A DNA stretch of 64,000 nt, taken from NCBI RefSeq assembly GCF_947623445.1, contig NC_135244.1:18848860-18912859 (forward strand), in the 5' to 3' direction. The notes beneath the pieces are model-generated. The model searched no databases, was not told the DNA's origin, and saw only the letters and a list, made by a program, of their open reading frames with translations. Both the position numbers and the translations under genes were made by a program. Source of the stretch: Clavelina lepadiformis (lineage: Eukaryota; Chordata; Ascidiacea; Aplousobranchia; Clavelinidae). This document shows, piece by piece, positions 10,441 through 25,100 of this stretch. The first letter of the stretch is position 1. Each line of letters starts with the position of its first letter.

Positions 10441-13400
10441 ATGAAGGTTTGCTTAAAGTGGACATATCTTTTATGGTGCCTTTATTGGTCGGGCATCGCA
10501 TTATGCAAAAAAAGAAACAGTTATCCTCCAGGGTGCAACGAAAAGGTATGAATGTTGATTCCTTTTGTATCCGTAATTGTACAAAGTGCATTTCTGTACA
10601 TGTTGGGTTCCAAAGGGATTTGTTAACCTATTCTTAACCAGATAGCTACTCTGTGACTCACTATGGGTTGCTTATTTTACAAGTCATTTAGCCCAGCTTT
10701 TATTCTACCGATTAGGGCACCAACAGCTTTCTCCGGCGCCTTGTCACCGCCTACAAATTGTTCCTTTTTATCTTAAGAGTTGTAGTTGGACATTTAAAAG
10801 GTTAAACAATGTAGTCAGCAGCGAGCGATCCTAGGCCGCCCTGGGAAAACAAAATTCCCTTTCTCTTGATACCATTGAAGCACCGAGCAGGCATTATTTA
10901 AACGAAAGCCTATCCTTGAAAACATGTTGTGGTAATCTTATAAATATTTGCGGAACTTTTGCCTGTTGGAAGTGGTAAAAAGTATCAAAAAACTGGTTAC
11001 GCAGATAGCAGGACAAGCTAAATTTAATGAACGTGAAATTGTACAAGAACAAATAACTTTACGTTTGCTTAATCCGTCTACCCTATAATCAAATCCACGA
11101 TTAAAAATGATAACTGCATATTATTTCACAATAGGTGAAATTTTGCAAACATAATACTTCAGAAAAGATAGCGAGTATTCACGTACATAACTTGACAGTT
11201 CCGTACTCACGCTATAGCTGATCTTTCGCGCATAGCTTATTGTTAAGTAGCTTATACGGTGTATAAACAGACAGCATTTTCGTACTCTTGTGCGTTTCTT
11301 CACTAGCAATGGCTGTTTTTCGTAGCTTGACTCGTCATACGGTTACATTGATCAGATTCCTTTTGACAAAAAGCTGAAGTGAAGCTACTCTAATAACTGT
11401 TTTAATGATAACAGGTACGCACCGAGTCGTTTTTATGGACTCTACAAAGAGATCCTCCCGTACATTTCTTTGGAACTATTCACGTTCCTTACACAAGGGT
11501 TTGGGATTACATTCCTAAGACTTCAAAGGTATGGTGGGACGCATAGCATCAACGAACTTGTAACAAATGTAGAAAAGAGAACGACAGGTTTTGTCTGTTT
11601 ATAGAGAGCATTTCGGAAAAGTGAAAATGTGTTCTTTGAACTCGATTTAACAAATGGGAACACTCTTTCTGCCCTATCCCGCTGCCAAATGCTTCCAACC
11701 GGACAGGAATTGAAAAAAGTTCTTCCGTCTGATCTATACGAAAGGCTCCAGCATCATTTTGACTATGTTCGCCGATCTATGCCTAATTGGTTATCACCAG
11801 AACAGAAAAGTAAAGGTACTGCAGCTTATACAAAGACACAAGCAGTTTACAAGAATCGAAATGGCAGCCCCAAAAATTGTTAATTCATTTTTTCCCAGGC
11901 CTCAACGCCGATTATCTCTTCGAAGCCATCGTCGGAAACTGGAAGCGAAAGAAACCGGTCTGGGTGATGTTGATGATCAATTCATTGACGGAAGCTGACG
12001 TGAGATCTCGGAACATTCCTGTCCTCGACCTGTACCTGGCCCGTCAAGCGGAAAGAATGGGCAAGAAAATAGGGGCAGTGGAAAAAGTCGATGAACAATG
12101 TCAACCACTCAACGGCCTTAACATGTCTCAGGTAAAAATATAAAGTCAATATTATGATTGTCGTTTGAAGATAACTGCTAGCAGCTTTTACCACCGGGAA
12201 GAAAATCTCACAGCAGTGATTACAATTTTGCTTTAGGTGTTCTTCGCTTTAAACCACACACTCGCCATGCAGGAGAAGGTTAGGTACGGGACACTCAAAA
12301 TTCCATACACGACAGATGATCTCATTGATCAATACAACTGCGGTGAACTAAACTCGGCCACGTTTGACAAGGAAACCGCTCAGGTTGGTCTTACACAAAT
12401 TAAGCTTAATGTCAAAATATAAACACTGTGGTCGACTTAAACCAAATTTCACGGTTCAGGCAATGCGAAACCGTACTTACATCGAATGTGTATATGAATA
12501 AGCCTCTATGATGCATTACAGATGCCTCAGTTGGTCAACCAAAGCGATTCGGAGCCGAAAAAGGATGGTTCTGAACATCAAGATACGTCAGAATCAACGA
12601 TGGCAACCGCAATTGATTTGTACTTCAAACAAGAACTCATTTACCGCCGAAATCATCGTATGGCAGAACGAGTGAAGAATTTATTGGAAGCCTTCCCGGA
12701 TCAAAGCTTTTTCTTTGCATTTGGTGCAGGTGAGTGCCACAAGTTCGAAATTTTCGCATGGTGTGCTGTTTACCATCTATACACGTACCACACATCCTGG
12801 GACGAAGCTTTTCTTAGAAATGTAAAATAAACTTCAAACATACAAAGGAGAGAAAACCCATGGGCCTTTTAAAACTATGACTGGCTCACTTGCTAATGAC
12901 TTTAATTAACGGAGGTCACGCGCAAATGCCGCCTCTGTATACAGACAAAACATTACAACCTTGTTTACAGCATAAAGTATGAGCAATACCACTTAACAGC
13001 ATCCCTGAAGAACATGATTACATTGAATGGGGCTGTTTAAACTTAATTTGCCTTCCGATGTTCCAACTGACAACAATCACGCGACAGTGTCGTTCAAAAC
13101 AATTCCTGAAAGTTTTAATGACGGCGTCCTCGTAAATTCACCCATCCTTGTTATAGCCAAGGAGACGTTGTTATGGAACGGAGATCCACTTATTTAATCA
13201 ACTGCCAAAGTTAAGGAAACATACAGCACAACAGGGTTTGATTTATTGCTAAAGTGCATTTGAGAAGGGGTTTTAAACAACCTTTTGGAGAAACTAGTGA
13301 CGTTCCACCATTTTGAATAGTTAAGTGGAAATGATGATTGCGCATAAATCTTTTCGGTTTTTTTTGAAATTTTGTGTTTAACTTTCTTACCGAGTAATCA

Positions 13401-16400
13401 CTTTTAACAGCAAACAATTAAATGACAGCTTTGCAGAGCTTTTGTAAGCAAGAGGAGCTTTTGGTTATTAATAACTATTCAAGATGCTCTGAGTGTGCAA
13501 TGCGTTTTTATAAAACTAGTATATTATTATATTAGTTATTATCAGTTATTATTATTATTATATTGGTTTGTTATATAATATTATAATACGTTAGTTTCAA
13601 AAACTTTCCGATTTTTTACGATAGATGTGAAACTAAATGACGTCATGATTCAGTTTGCAAATCTCAAGCGTTAACGCTTTCACAAATCTTGACTAAAACG
13701 TCGCTTGTAAAAGTTTTGAAGTCATTTTTCCTATCATTTATGCGTTTTCCGATTAAGATTAAACAGAAATAAACTTTTAGTCAAGTTTCTTGAATCGGGT
13801 TGAATATCGAAAACGTCATTATAGTATAGGATGACGTCGTTCGAAATCCAATAAATTTTAGTGTTAATCCTTCTCATAACCCACTTGTATAGGGATACAC
13901 ATGGCATTAGGTGCATTGTATTTTCACAACAAATTGATAGTCTTACAAGAATTAATTATTCTCATAGAATTCATTTAGTTTTAATCCAGACTCGCGTCGC
14001 AGTCTCGTCTTCCGTTAACGCACAAGGCATGATATATAAACCAATTCGTTCTGTTTGTTTACGGTTAATCAGGATTAACTCGGGCAAACTTTGACTACAA
14101 GAAATCTCGTAGATGAATGCTTTAGGTTCTCATGTTGTGACGTGTGCCATAATTTATGCCGCACAATCGGGCTGTTGGCGTTAATTAAATCTTATGTTTT
14201 TCCCACCAATGATAGTTTTTTCCACCTTTTTGAGAAGTATTTGAACAATAAAGTTCCGCTTACTGTTATGAGAAAGCAAACATCCTAAAAATAGTTGATT
14301 TCAAAATAAACGAAATAAATTCTTTGACTTTAAAAACTGCTAAAAATTTATATAGAGAGAAAAATTACAACGAAAATTTTCCCAATTCAAAAAAAAACCG
14401 TAGTTGTTCTGTTGATAAATTTTGTCAGAGGAATTTTAGGTTAGTCAGACCTGTTGATTTATCCTGATGAATTCAATCCACCACACACACACACACTACC
14501 GTTTTCCATCCACTTGAATAAATGATTCAGTTTGGAGTGTGTTTGGGTGAGGTCTATGCACTCCGTCAGCCGTCATAACAAGAACAAAAGAATTGGAATC
14601 AAATCTCGCTTTTCCTGGTGCCGTGATATGCAATCCATCTTGCCCCTCATAGCCCCTTCACAAGTCAAATCACCCCTGACCGTCGTCCATTTATCATTAA
14701 GTGATCGTTTACTGACGCATTGGATAGAACGTATAGCCCTTTCCGATTTCTCTTGCTGGTCATAACGTCATGGTGGTGATATGACGACTTTATAAGGGTT
14801 GATTGAGTTTATATGATATGCTGATCCTTTTGTCGTGTTCAGTTATTACTCATATAAACAACGGAGCAAGTTTTGATTGAGAATAGAGCTCCTGTTAATA
14901 TTCGATTGTTTTTCAAATAGACAAGGTCGGCTTTGAAGGCAATGACAAATGACAACTTTGCTCGATCCAACCAACCAAGCGATATCATCAACAACTTATA
15001 AATAGAGTATTTGGGCAAACATCAAATATCCGCTTTGGCCCGCAATCAAACTTTTTTCTTTGAAGATAGTCTCTAATAGCCAGAGACGTTGGGCCAACTA
15101 ATTATACATTGTAGACTGAGCAAAACACAAAAGAACGGCTGAGCTATGGCAAACATAACAGCAATATATCCCACAAAGGCAACCGGTTTCTATGTCATGC
15201 ATGTTTGCGACGTTGGTGCTAGTCCGGAAATTGCCTAAACTTAAACCTTGTCATTCACGACAAACGAAGTAGCAGAGTATCCGCTTCTTCAAACACTTTT
15301 ACCGGACAGTGGCATAACGAAAGCAAAGCAACCCTATCGTGTTATGCCTGGCCCCAAGATCCTGGGAAGAACACTGGAAAGACCGCATTTGGCTGAGATT
15401 GCGTTATTTCTGGTAAAAAAACTTAGTCATACCGCTTAAGCTTAAAGAGACATGTCCAAATCTATGAGACCGACTGACATCTATACCAGGTGCTTGAAGG
15501 TGTCGCAAGAAGACGGTTTATGTGTGACAAATTGACGTTAACCACCAGAGTTCGCTTTGAACTTGATCGCTATCTTATCGAGATTTGTCAGCGCCTTAAA
15601 GTGGCCATAAACCAAACCGCAAAATGTGCACAACTCTAGATTCCAGAGAATGAGGCTTCCTTTTTACTATCTCCGGTTATTATTTTGTAACTGAATGGGC
15701 TAATATTGGTGCATAACAATGGGACGACGCACCGTATCACGTTTGCGCAAGTGGGCAAATAGTACTTACGCTAATTGCAGAGTAAAATATCTTATTGTTT
15801 ACATTTTAAGTACCTAACCAAATATCTCCTAAGTTAGGCATAAAACATTTAAACGTCAAAATTAAAAGCGACCTTTATACCAAACAATAACAAGCTTGTT
15901 TGATCCCATTTGCTCAGCAGGTTATGGTAAACCTTGAAAAAGCTTATTGGCGAAAACCACCCTGCCCCAAAGCTGGTATTCAGATAATACATCCGCAACC
16001 TTATGCGGTAAAAAATTTCACGATTGTTGTGAAATGGTCTCTTGAGCGGCATCGTTTCTACTTGACGAGATTTTTGTTAAGCATCGTTTGCACAAAACTC
16101 TTCTTTGGTGAAATGATTTATATTTGAAGGCAGTCGACCTTATATCGGACCTTCTCTTGTTAAAAATGTAACGGAGCATTAAAAGACTGATTGAGCTTCG
16201 TTGCGCCAAAACTTCATGTACGTTTCAATTGTGCGTCACGGCTGTTTTAAGGCTAGCAATTTGATTTTGACTATAAACGCTTTTCTCCTGTTTAGAAAAT
16301 ATCAAGGGCTGTTTATTCAAGGTTTGTGCGTTCCTAGCAAGCCCTTTTGGCATTTTCTGTTGCAAAACTTTTACATTTAAATTTAACGTTGCATAGCCAT

Positions 16401-19019
16401 GATGGCATTTAGGTTTGGGTTTTATTTGCCTAGTACGTGTATTGAGATCTTATCAATTTCATTTGAGCTTTGAAAGGGATAATTGTGTCGTTCTACAGAA
16501 TTTGTTCTTTCAGTCTCATCTTTGTTGACTTTTTACCGGCGGCCACTTCGAAACGTTTTCTTTCAAATTCTACGTGTAACCTGCTCCAAACGCAGTAAGA
16601 GATTTCCGGACGCTTAATAGTTTTTGAATTCCACGTCAATGCACGCGCTTGGCGGTTTTAAAATACAGAATTGATCCAGAATTAACATGGCTGACAATTC
16701 AGCATAACTTGAAGGATTTAACAAGATTTTGCCATAGAGTAGCATTACCGCTTTTTTCTGGAGTGCACGATTATGCCGCTGATTGACAAGGTGATTTACA
16801 AGTTTCGTCCTTTTAAATTTTTCTGGCAACTGAAACAGTGAAAGATAAATTGACGACAAGCGGTTAAATAAAGCAGGCTTATGCGCAGATTGCACAGTAA
16901 AACATTCGGTCATTATTATCAGTTGCATAAACCGACTGCATGCCCGTTGGTCAATCCTTTTCACGAGACGAGCCCTTTTTACTATCGTGCCTGCGTAAGC
17001 GGGTTACTGGCGACAACCTACGTCACTGCTGTATAAGCTGCCTTAACATAGCCGAGCCGTTAGCTTATCAAGAATCAACGCATTTTAAAAGTCCCTCTCA
17101 CGATACGGTTAGACGCATTGTCTAATAACAAATAAGTCGAAATTGTTTGATGCTGATGCACTAACGGATTAAGCAAGCGGCAATTTTACGACGATCAAAA
17201 CTGACGTGTTGAAGTGACTGAAGGGGTGGGTTGCTAGTTGCAACCGTAGCTAAATAAACTTAAAATCGATCACTACATAAATACAATCTCTAATCCCATA
17301 AACACATCACAAACTTAACACTTTGTTGTGATTTTTTTACGAATAGAAAACATTTACAATGCATCTTTCTATAGTTCACGACATGTAGAATCGAAAATAT
17401 GAAAAAACACAGGTAAAGACCGTTTAGCATTTACCAAGAACTTGCAATGAATGCTAACGGGGCTTTTTTTCGTACAAATGTCGCTTTCGATCAATTTATA
17501 ACTAAGCCATCTATAGCACAGAGTGTTAAAACGTTCGGTTTTATCAAGACAAATTCCTTATAATTATATAGGAGTTAAATTGAGCTTCTTGACATTTATA
17601 TGATACATTTCTAAGAACAAGAAAACGAATCCGATTTGTATTTGTTGTTTTTAGCTGACAACTTTTCCAAATTTTCACATGAAAGCTTTATTTTAACAGG
17701 TCATTTTCTTGGCAACGGTTCAGTGATTGATTTTTTACGAAAAGAAGGACTCAAAATCAAGAACAGCTCGCCGAAAATAATTCGAAGGTTGGTTGATCAA
17801 ACAACGTGTCACTATACAGTATAACAGAGTCTTACCACTTATACTTGCGTGACTGAGTCCCGAACACGAACCATCTTGCTTTACGAAGTAGGAAATAACA
17901 AAGTAGTTGAAAGTTGTAAGAACCAAATAGTTTCCAAAAGTAGACCAGAACTTGATTTATTCAGGTGTTGTAAAATAATCGAGATAGAGCACCGGCGTCA
18001 TTTTTATAAGCGTCACTTCGGGAGACCAAACCGGATTGACAAATTCAATCGTCGGTTTTGAAATGTTTTAGTTCAGAAGAGAAGAAAGATTTTCCTGCGG
18101 CGACAGATCTCGATGAGCGAAAGCGATCATCTCCATCTCAACGAAGAAAGTCACGGAGGAAGAAGAAAAATAAAAGGTGAGTCAGTATGGCAAACAGGCA
18201 TCCCAAAAATGCAAGGACTTCTTAAGGATGTGTTTAAAACGTAACCAGGCGGTGCTATTTATGAGCTTGGAATGTTGCCACGATCAATATTTTGATGGTA
18301 AAATCACGTTGAGATAATTCTGTATCATACCTGTCAGGAAGAGAACACATAGTGTACGTGGCGGGCATAGAAATCAATCGTTCCACGGAAAAAAGCGCGA
18401 TAAACTGGCGAACGAAAAGCAACGGACAAAATTTCGTGATCTATGGGTACGAATAGAGGACAGGTAAGACTCATTGCTTCTTCTAACCTAACCGAATATA
18501 ATATTCTTACAAGATTAATCCTATATTCCTATACCAGTACTTTCTACAACTCTGAAATGTTCATGGTGACTTAAACAGAACCTCATAAATCGTTGCAGTG
18601 AAATCTATCCCAAACGGCCATCAAGCGCATATCAAGATGACGCCGGTGGGGAAAATGTTCGCGTTATTAATCGTTATCCAACCGTTTTCCCACAACTGTT
18701 TGACAATGACGTAGACAAATCATTCAATCAAAACAAACAACCACAAAGAGAGCAAATCTCTTCAGCGAAAAAACTTGTCAATGAAGATCAGGCACGGTAT
18801 TACCAGTACCATTATCCCAATAATCCGCGACTGCCCGTGTTTACGCAAGATTGGGACGGTAACGGTCCAAAATTCTGGAGGGAGGAACTGGCTGATTACG
18901 AGGATCGTGACAACGGCGTAACGACATCCTTCAGCCCACGAACTGTCCTTTGTATTGTTCCAATCATCTTGGCTATTTTCTTTGTAGCTTTATTCGATAT
19001 AGCATTCGAAGGAAGTTAA
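10441..19019 (+). CDS. TRABD2: TIKI-family Wnt-cleaving metalloprotease, paralog 1 (10 exons)
   Basis: Coding exons: 10441-10545, 11415-11528, 11605-11815, 11899-12131, 12237-12383, 12522-12729, 17700-17787, 18072-18176, 18338-18463, 18599-19019. They join in frame to 585 residues. Residues 1-22 form a signal peptide. The TraB/TIKI domain carries both GxxH motifs, FGTIHVPYT (G55-H58) and GAGHFLGN (G338-H341), plus FFELDL and [12 protein letters not shown] basic linker leads to [10 protein letters not shown], a motif I recall in vertebrate TIKI2. The last 28 residues end in a hydrophobic segment with almost no tail, which suits a GPI anchor signal or C-terminal membrane anchor. Family knowledge: TIKI proteins trim the Wnt N-terminus in a metal-dependent way at the membrane. 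Exon 6 carries an extra acidic Ser/Glu stretch. Intron 6 is about 5 kb. All splice sites are GT/AG. The start is the only ATG that gives a signal peptide in frame with exon 2; an untranslated first exon is possible. Confidence 0.92.
12730..17699 (+). other. Large intron 6 of TIKI paralog 1
   Basis: About 5 kb, far longer than most introns in the window. It holds AT-rich tracts (TATTAT-type, about 13520-13590) and a short (CA)n at 14481-14496. No repeat family or nested gene was recognised; a 116-codon antisense frame at 16614-16964 looks like chance. The paralog has an intron of similar size at the same place. Confidence 0.6.
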
Positions 19020-19115
19020 AACACGGACCTTTTAACATAGCAGCTGGTCGAAGTCCTCCGAGACAAAGGATTTCGTCCCTAAGAGTAAGTAAATTCCAGA
19101 CACAATCGCCCTGGA

Positions 19116-19126
19116 AATAAAATAAA
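19116..19126 (+). promoter_or_regulatory. Poly(A) signal of TIKI paralog 1
   Basis: Two overlapping AATAAA hexamers (19116-19121 and 19121-19126) about 100 nt after the stop codon, giving a short 3' UTR. Confidence 0.65.
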
Positions 19127-22100
19127 TGTGATTACAGACATTACAGTGGCATGAAATTTATTTGTGTGAATTTTTTTCAAGGATTTTCGGATGCAAAACT
19201 ACATAACATAACATTCAGTGATTCTAGCGGACGAAGAGCACCGAATAAATTTCATCACCAACTCAAACAACCATAAAATCTTTCTGGTAAACCCGATTGC
19301 ATGACGCAGACATACTTCATTAATATGTCAAGACAAAATAAGGTAAAGTTGACCCCGATTTTATATTATGAGTTGAAGAAATATTTGTAACATCATAAAA
19401 AGGAATCATAAAACTAAACGAGTCAAAATTCTCACGATCTGATATGTTTTCAATATCTGCTGTGATCAAAAAGAATATTACATGATGTGGTGTGATCTTT
19501 AGTCGGTAACTTCTTTATTTCATTTTTCAAGGTTTGGATGCAAAGACGCTTGAAAATATACGAAATAGTTGTCCGTCGGTTTGTTCTTGAGGAAACTGTG
19601 TTAAATGCAACGGGAATGGTGACACAAACGCACACACTCACAATGCCCAACGTTTATCGCATTAAATAGTTTTGTTGAAACAGATTTCGTTTATGGGAAT
19701 TGAAGTTTTAAGTACGTCAGTAACCAATTTAACAGTGTGTTTTTTACTGTTATTTATTCATTGTGCAATATGTTTAACACTGTGTTATTACTTGTATTTA
19801 ACGCTGCAACGTTCTTCGTAGAAATAAAAACATTCTCGACGCTTTTGATAAATTTCACTCATGTGTTCCAATATGTGAATGCCATTCGATTTTTATGTTT
19901 GCTTTCAAGGCTAAGCCTAATTTAGTTTTTGCCGAAAATATTTGAACCAAACACAAGCCTATAGGGAAGGTGTAAAAAGATTTTCGTTTAAATTTCACTG
20001 CACGTTCATGTAAAAAGCATGTTTATGTAGGGTGGTGTACGGTTCTCCACGAAGGGCTTTCATGTCCGTCACGTTTGAGAACCGGCACGCAAGTAGGGCT
20101 GCAAAATCAACAAAACCGCGTCTGTTGTAATAACAACTGGAGCTTTTAAGACCCCGGAAGACATGCAGACAAACTTAAACTAATGCAAATGGTGGCAAAC
20201 TAACCACATAACAAGGTACAGGTGTACGTTTTCGTGAATCATTTGCAATGGGTTTCTATTTTAAGCAGGTGATGTATTGTCTGAATAAGAGTTACATTTT
20301 GAAAAAAAAACGTTTGTTCCCGAAAAATACTTTTTTACACCAATAGACATGTTCTAGGCCTATAAGTTAGAAAAAAATGTATCAGAAGAAAGAGAAATAC
20401 ACAAATCAGCTAATAAAAATCTCACAAATTTATTTAATCAAACAACCGATTAGAAATATTATCATATGAATTATACGTGTAATAGCCTTTGCATCTGCCA
20501 CGGCACACCGAGATGCACTCAAAACAAGCCGGTAAACTCCGAAAAACCTTTCATGTTAATTTGCACCTGTAAACATCAATTTGTGTCAAAGATACTTTTC
20601 ATCACGTATAGGTGGGTGACGTCATATGCAACGAGTCATCGTTTACGTGTGCTAAGCAGCTCGGTAACCAAGGCGTGGACGTAAAGTTCGCGTAACAATT
20701 GCTCAAGTGCTCACGTGCGTATCAAAGGTGGTAAACACCCTAATGAGAATTTAATTAGATTTACTCCCATAGTTGTTGGCCGTTTTTACCGATCAATATC
20801 GAGAGCCATATAAGGAGAAAGCACGCGTTCCTTGCCATGCCCCGATGCGACAGCTGAGTTGTTTTAAAACAAGGTGCCAACAGTAACTTTCTGCCGACGA
20901 AAACACCCTGTTCCTACACTGGGGTTGGGGCTGCTTTTGGAATGTCAGCAGTGCTTTAAGTTTAAACTTACCAATCGAAATATCCTAAACAAAGCTACAG
21001 GAAGAAATGACCTTGCCAACAACGTCAGACTCAGTCGATGATCGATAGTATATAGCCTGGACTGGATGTGCAGCTGCCTTTGGGTCGAGACTTAATAGAA
21101 TTACAGCCTATTCACTGACGAAAATTACCGGCACAAATAAAACATCATACATCATGCTGCTAGTTAGCTTGTCAAAGTAATGACTCAAAAAATTTATTTT
21201 TCTTTGAAATGGTTTTATAAGAGCAAGCCATTCAAAGTTTTCGCAAGCAGACACCAAAAATTGGCAAGCTTACCAGGGCTAAATTGAATGAAGTTAAACT
21301 GTAGCTTCACCTTGATTGCCCTTTAAGTCATGAGATTAAGTCTGTGTTTAATTTTCGGCGGAAGATAGTTAAGCAGAACTATTACTTATAACACTTTACA
21401 CATTATTATACATAACAACACGTTTAAAAGCCACGAAAGCACCGTTTGTCCAACAAAACCTGGTTAAAACCTTTTAATTTCTGTAAAGCGGGCAGTGGAC
21501 AAACATAAAAAAGCCTATAATACCCAATAACATAAATATGCAGCAGGGCAGCCAGAAAAACTTCCCTATGTAGGCTATACCTGAGCGGGCATTGATATGT
21601 TTTCACGCCGATATTGGCCGTACAGGTTGCTGCTTGTAATTGTACTGTACAAGACCCTAAGATTTGTCAGATAAAATTCCACGATCTCTTAATATCAGCT
21701 TGTTTTCAAACTTTGTAGCCAGAAAGTATTTGCAACGTCTTTTAATACCAGCGCGATATAACATAGATGAGCTTGAGGGACATCTAAATATGGTGCTTTT
21801 GACAAAAATAGATTCGAATACCGACTAGGGGATAACTATGTTGTTAACGGACTAAAAGCGATAAGACTATGGCGGCTGTGTCTTTTTGATCTTTTATTGT
21901 AGAAATAACTCAGATAGCTTTAAGCAGTGATAACCCGGACATTGTGACGTGCGACGCTTATAGTATTTAGGAGGGCATCGTAACGGATTAGAACAGTTAT
22001 CCAACCGAACCGATTAGACGTTTTGAAAATAGCAAAGTGGCATCATGGGATGTACGGTTGGATTAAGAAGGCACCAACAAAACTACTTCGCTTGATTATC

Positions 22101-25100
22101 GTCATTATTTGGAGTTCCGTTATTACGGCCTGCTGTCAAGAAAGTTCTTCACTGCCTATAAGATACCACATTTTGCTTTGTGAGCACGCATGCTGAGTCT
22201 GTTTTTCTTGCACTTTTGCTGTGCTGCAATAATCACTTAATGACAGACATGCGCGAACTGCATATACAGTAGCTTAGCCCAAAGAGTCTAAAGCCATAAT
22301 GTACATATCATCCCCTTCATCGAAAACCGTCTGCATTTATATAAACGTTAAATTGGCGCAATCCTTAGTGGTAACGCTTTATGTAAGTTTGCACTCATAA
22401 ACAGTCTTCAACCATAATTTGGCAGATTTTGCGGATATAGACCGAACAAAAAGAATTGCATGATCCAATGTGTTTATTGCTTATCACGTGATTATTCATC
22501 AAGGGTTGTTGTTTTGATCAATCTATATAGTAGACCTTTATGGATGAGCATATAAACAAGTTTACTTGTTGCAAAACTGACAGCAATTCAAACGTCATCT
22601 GTCCAGGATCTTAATGAACAAAACTACAGCCGCAACTTCTTCAAATACATATCGCAATTCATATATATTGTCAAATTCGCTGCTTCTAAAAATTTCTCAG
22701 AGCTTGGGAATACAGTCAAAATCTGCCAGCACAAGTTCAGGAATACTTAAAAATAAGAAATTGTGAGAAGATGTTCGGATAGAAATATGTTTTCAGCCTT
22801 CAGCGAGTTGAAGTAACAGAAATGTTTATAGTGCTATGGAAGACCATCAGAAATCAACAAAATTTATCCATGTTCATAAAAACTGCGTAACAAAAGCCAT
22901 TCTGATAAAAGTGGCGTCATTACCGCAGATCCACTTAAGCTTTTAAACTCCATTTGCATCTGTAAACAGAAATATTACAAAAGAATTATTAATGAAAAGA
23001 AATATATACGAAAACAAACTGAAGTAAAAAACAATTATATTCTATTAAAGTTGGCCATAATCGATTACTCCTACAAAGAAAAATTTATCATTGCTATCAT
23101 TACGGTTGAATATGAATTATGTACTTATCGGTTTCATGCCAGAATGTTGCTTTGTTAGTTACTGCAGTTTTGTTTGTCAAAAAGGTATAATTGCAATTAA
23201 TTTACAAACCTCATTGCAACTGTCAAATGCGACCACATACAACACCCAACGCTATACGCAAGTCGTATAGAATAACAAAGAATTCGCGATTTGAAAACGG
23301 AAAGTATTTCTTTTAAAATTTGACGATAATTAATACAATAAGTTACACAAAATTTAAAACCGAAGTTGAAGTAACATCGAACAAGATCGGGCAAAACAAT
23401 CTAAGGCATAAGCGAAGTCGACTCGCTCCAAACGCTGGTATTCTTGGCTGACTTGAATAAATTAGTTCAGCACAAGCTCAATAAATAGCCAGGTTTGATA
23501 AGATGTTGAATAAGAAAACCAACTTTTTTCTCCTTACAACTGCCAATGTGGTTTTAAGATAGCTGCTTCAAACTTTTCAAAACACACTGATATCGGAGTC
23601 AGTTGACTGCTACGTTTAAACCTGCCAGTAAAAACTTTAGCAAGCCGTACAACTAACTCGAGTGTATTTTTCCGTTCTGTGCGCCCTTCGGTTGAACTTA
23701 ACGAACTCGAACACCTTCTTGGTCCACTTTTCCCAATGTTTTGTCTCACAGCAGCTGCATTTAACTTCGATGTTCAATTTAACCATTTCAAGTACTTGGA
23801 GTAATAACAACAATGATATTATATAAATGAACAACATAATATGGGCTGGAATCGAATATCGCGTTAGCACAATTTGAATAATATATTGCAAGTATTGGAT
23901 TATCAAGTTAATTGAAAATTTTGAAAACTTTCATCTATTTCGTTGGGCCTCTGCCTTTTGCTTGCCATGTATAATTGTTGTGAAAAAATGCCCGCTTGAA
24001 ATGCGGGAGTCGTCAGCGTATATACGTGATTGGTATAAACTGAGAAGTCTGTTATGAGCATTAAGCGCGCGAAATCGTTAATACGATTAAGCGTCGAAAA
24101 TCAGCTGTGAAGGGCAAAAATCGATCGATTACATGGTGATGATTTTACCCAAAACCGGCAAAGTAGTCCCGGATTCAGATAACAACCGATGAGATTGTTC
24201 AATTAACGTGCAATAACCTTTTATGATTTGTCCATGCAACCAAATTACTGCTTATAAATCCATTTTTACCAAGTTTTTTCTCGTCATTCAATATTTTCTG
24301 ATGACATTTTTTGTTGACGAAGTCATGTTAAACGCTTTGAAAAACTTTCTAGACGTCAAATCCTAGAGAAAATATAAAGTGTTTTCATATTATCGTTAAA
24401 GTGGTCATTTGCTGGCGCCAAAAGGTTTTATAACGTCGTTGTAGTAAAATCATATCCTCTATCGTTCCATGCTTAAGTCATAAAACAAATTTCCCATGGA
24501 AAATTTTTTAAAACAACCGTCATGCTGTAAAAAACAGTTTTTGACGTAAATAGTATTTGGTTACATCATTTAGCTAAACGCTATAAAACTTTGCGGCCTG
24601 GATCTCATTTGGAGACGTAATTTGTAAGTGAGAAAATAGATTATTTTTCTTATGACTTAATTTTGAATGCGAAATCCCGAAACTACTTCAAACGTTTGGT
24701 TTGGATTTTAAAATCGTTTATTATAACCGTTTTCCGTCACATAGCCTTCTGCTTAAAATGTACACCTGCGGTTATGCGGTCATCAGATATCTAATCGAGA
24801 TACGACAAGGATCACTTACAGTTGTAACGAAATCAATACCCGTGGTTTTGCGACTTTCCACTCTGACTAACAAAGTTCACTTTAGTTGGGTTTTGCTCCC
24901 CGGTGACGTTGGTTTTAATAATTTTTTTTTATAATAGGTTAGCATTGGCGAAGCAAAATGAGTGGAATAGATGACAATACGAGCTTGAAGGAGTTGCTTC
25001 TCCAAAACAATTTGCGCCACAAAACCGTCACGCTGTCAAACATACGATTGTGCTTGACAATATGTGCTGTAACGATTAATTTAAAATGTCAAAGACACCA

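Noticed and set aside
16614-16964. 116-codon antisense frame in TIKI-1 intron 6
   Set aside because: No recognisable motif and length within chance expectation.
20039-20095. CGGTTCTC ... GAGAACCG inverted pair as a hAT element
   Set aside because: The arms are short and imperfect and the flanks show no 8-bp duplication.
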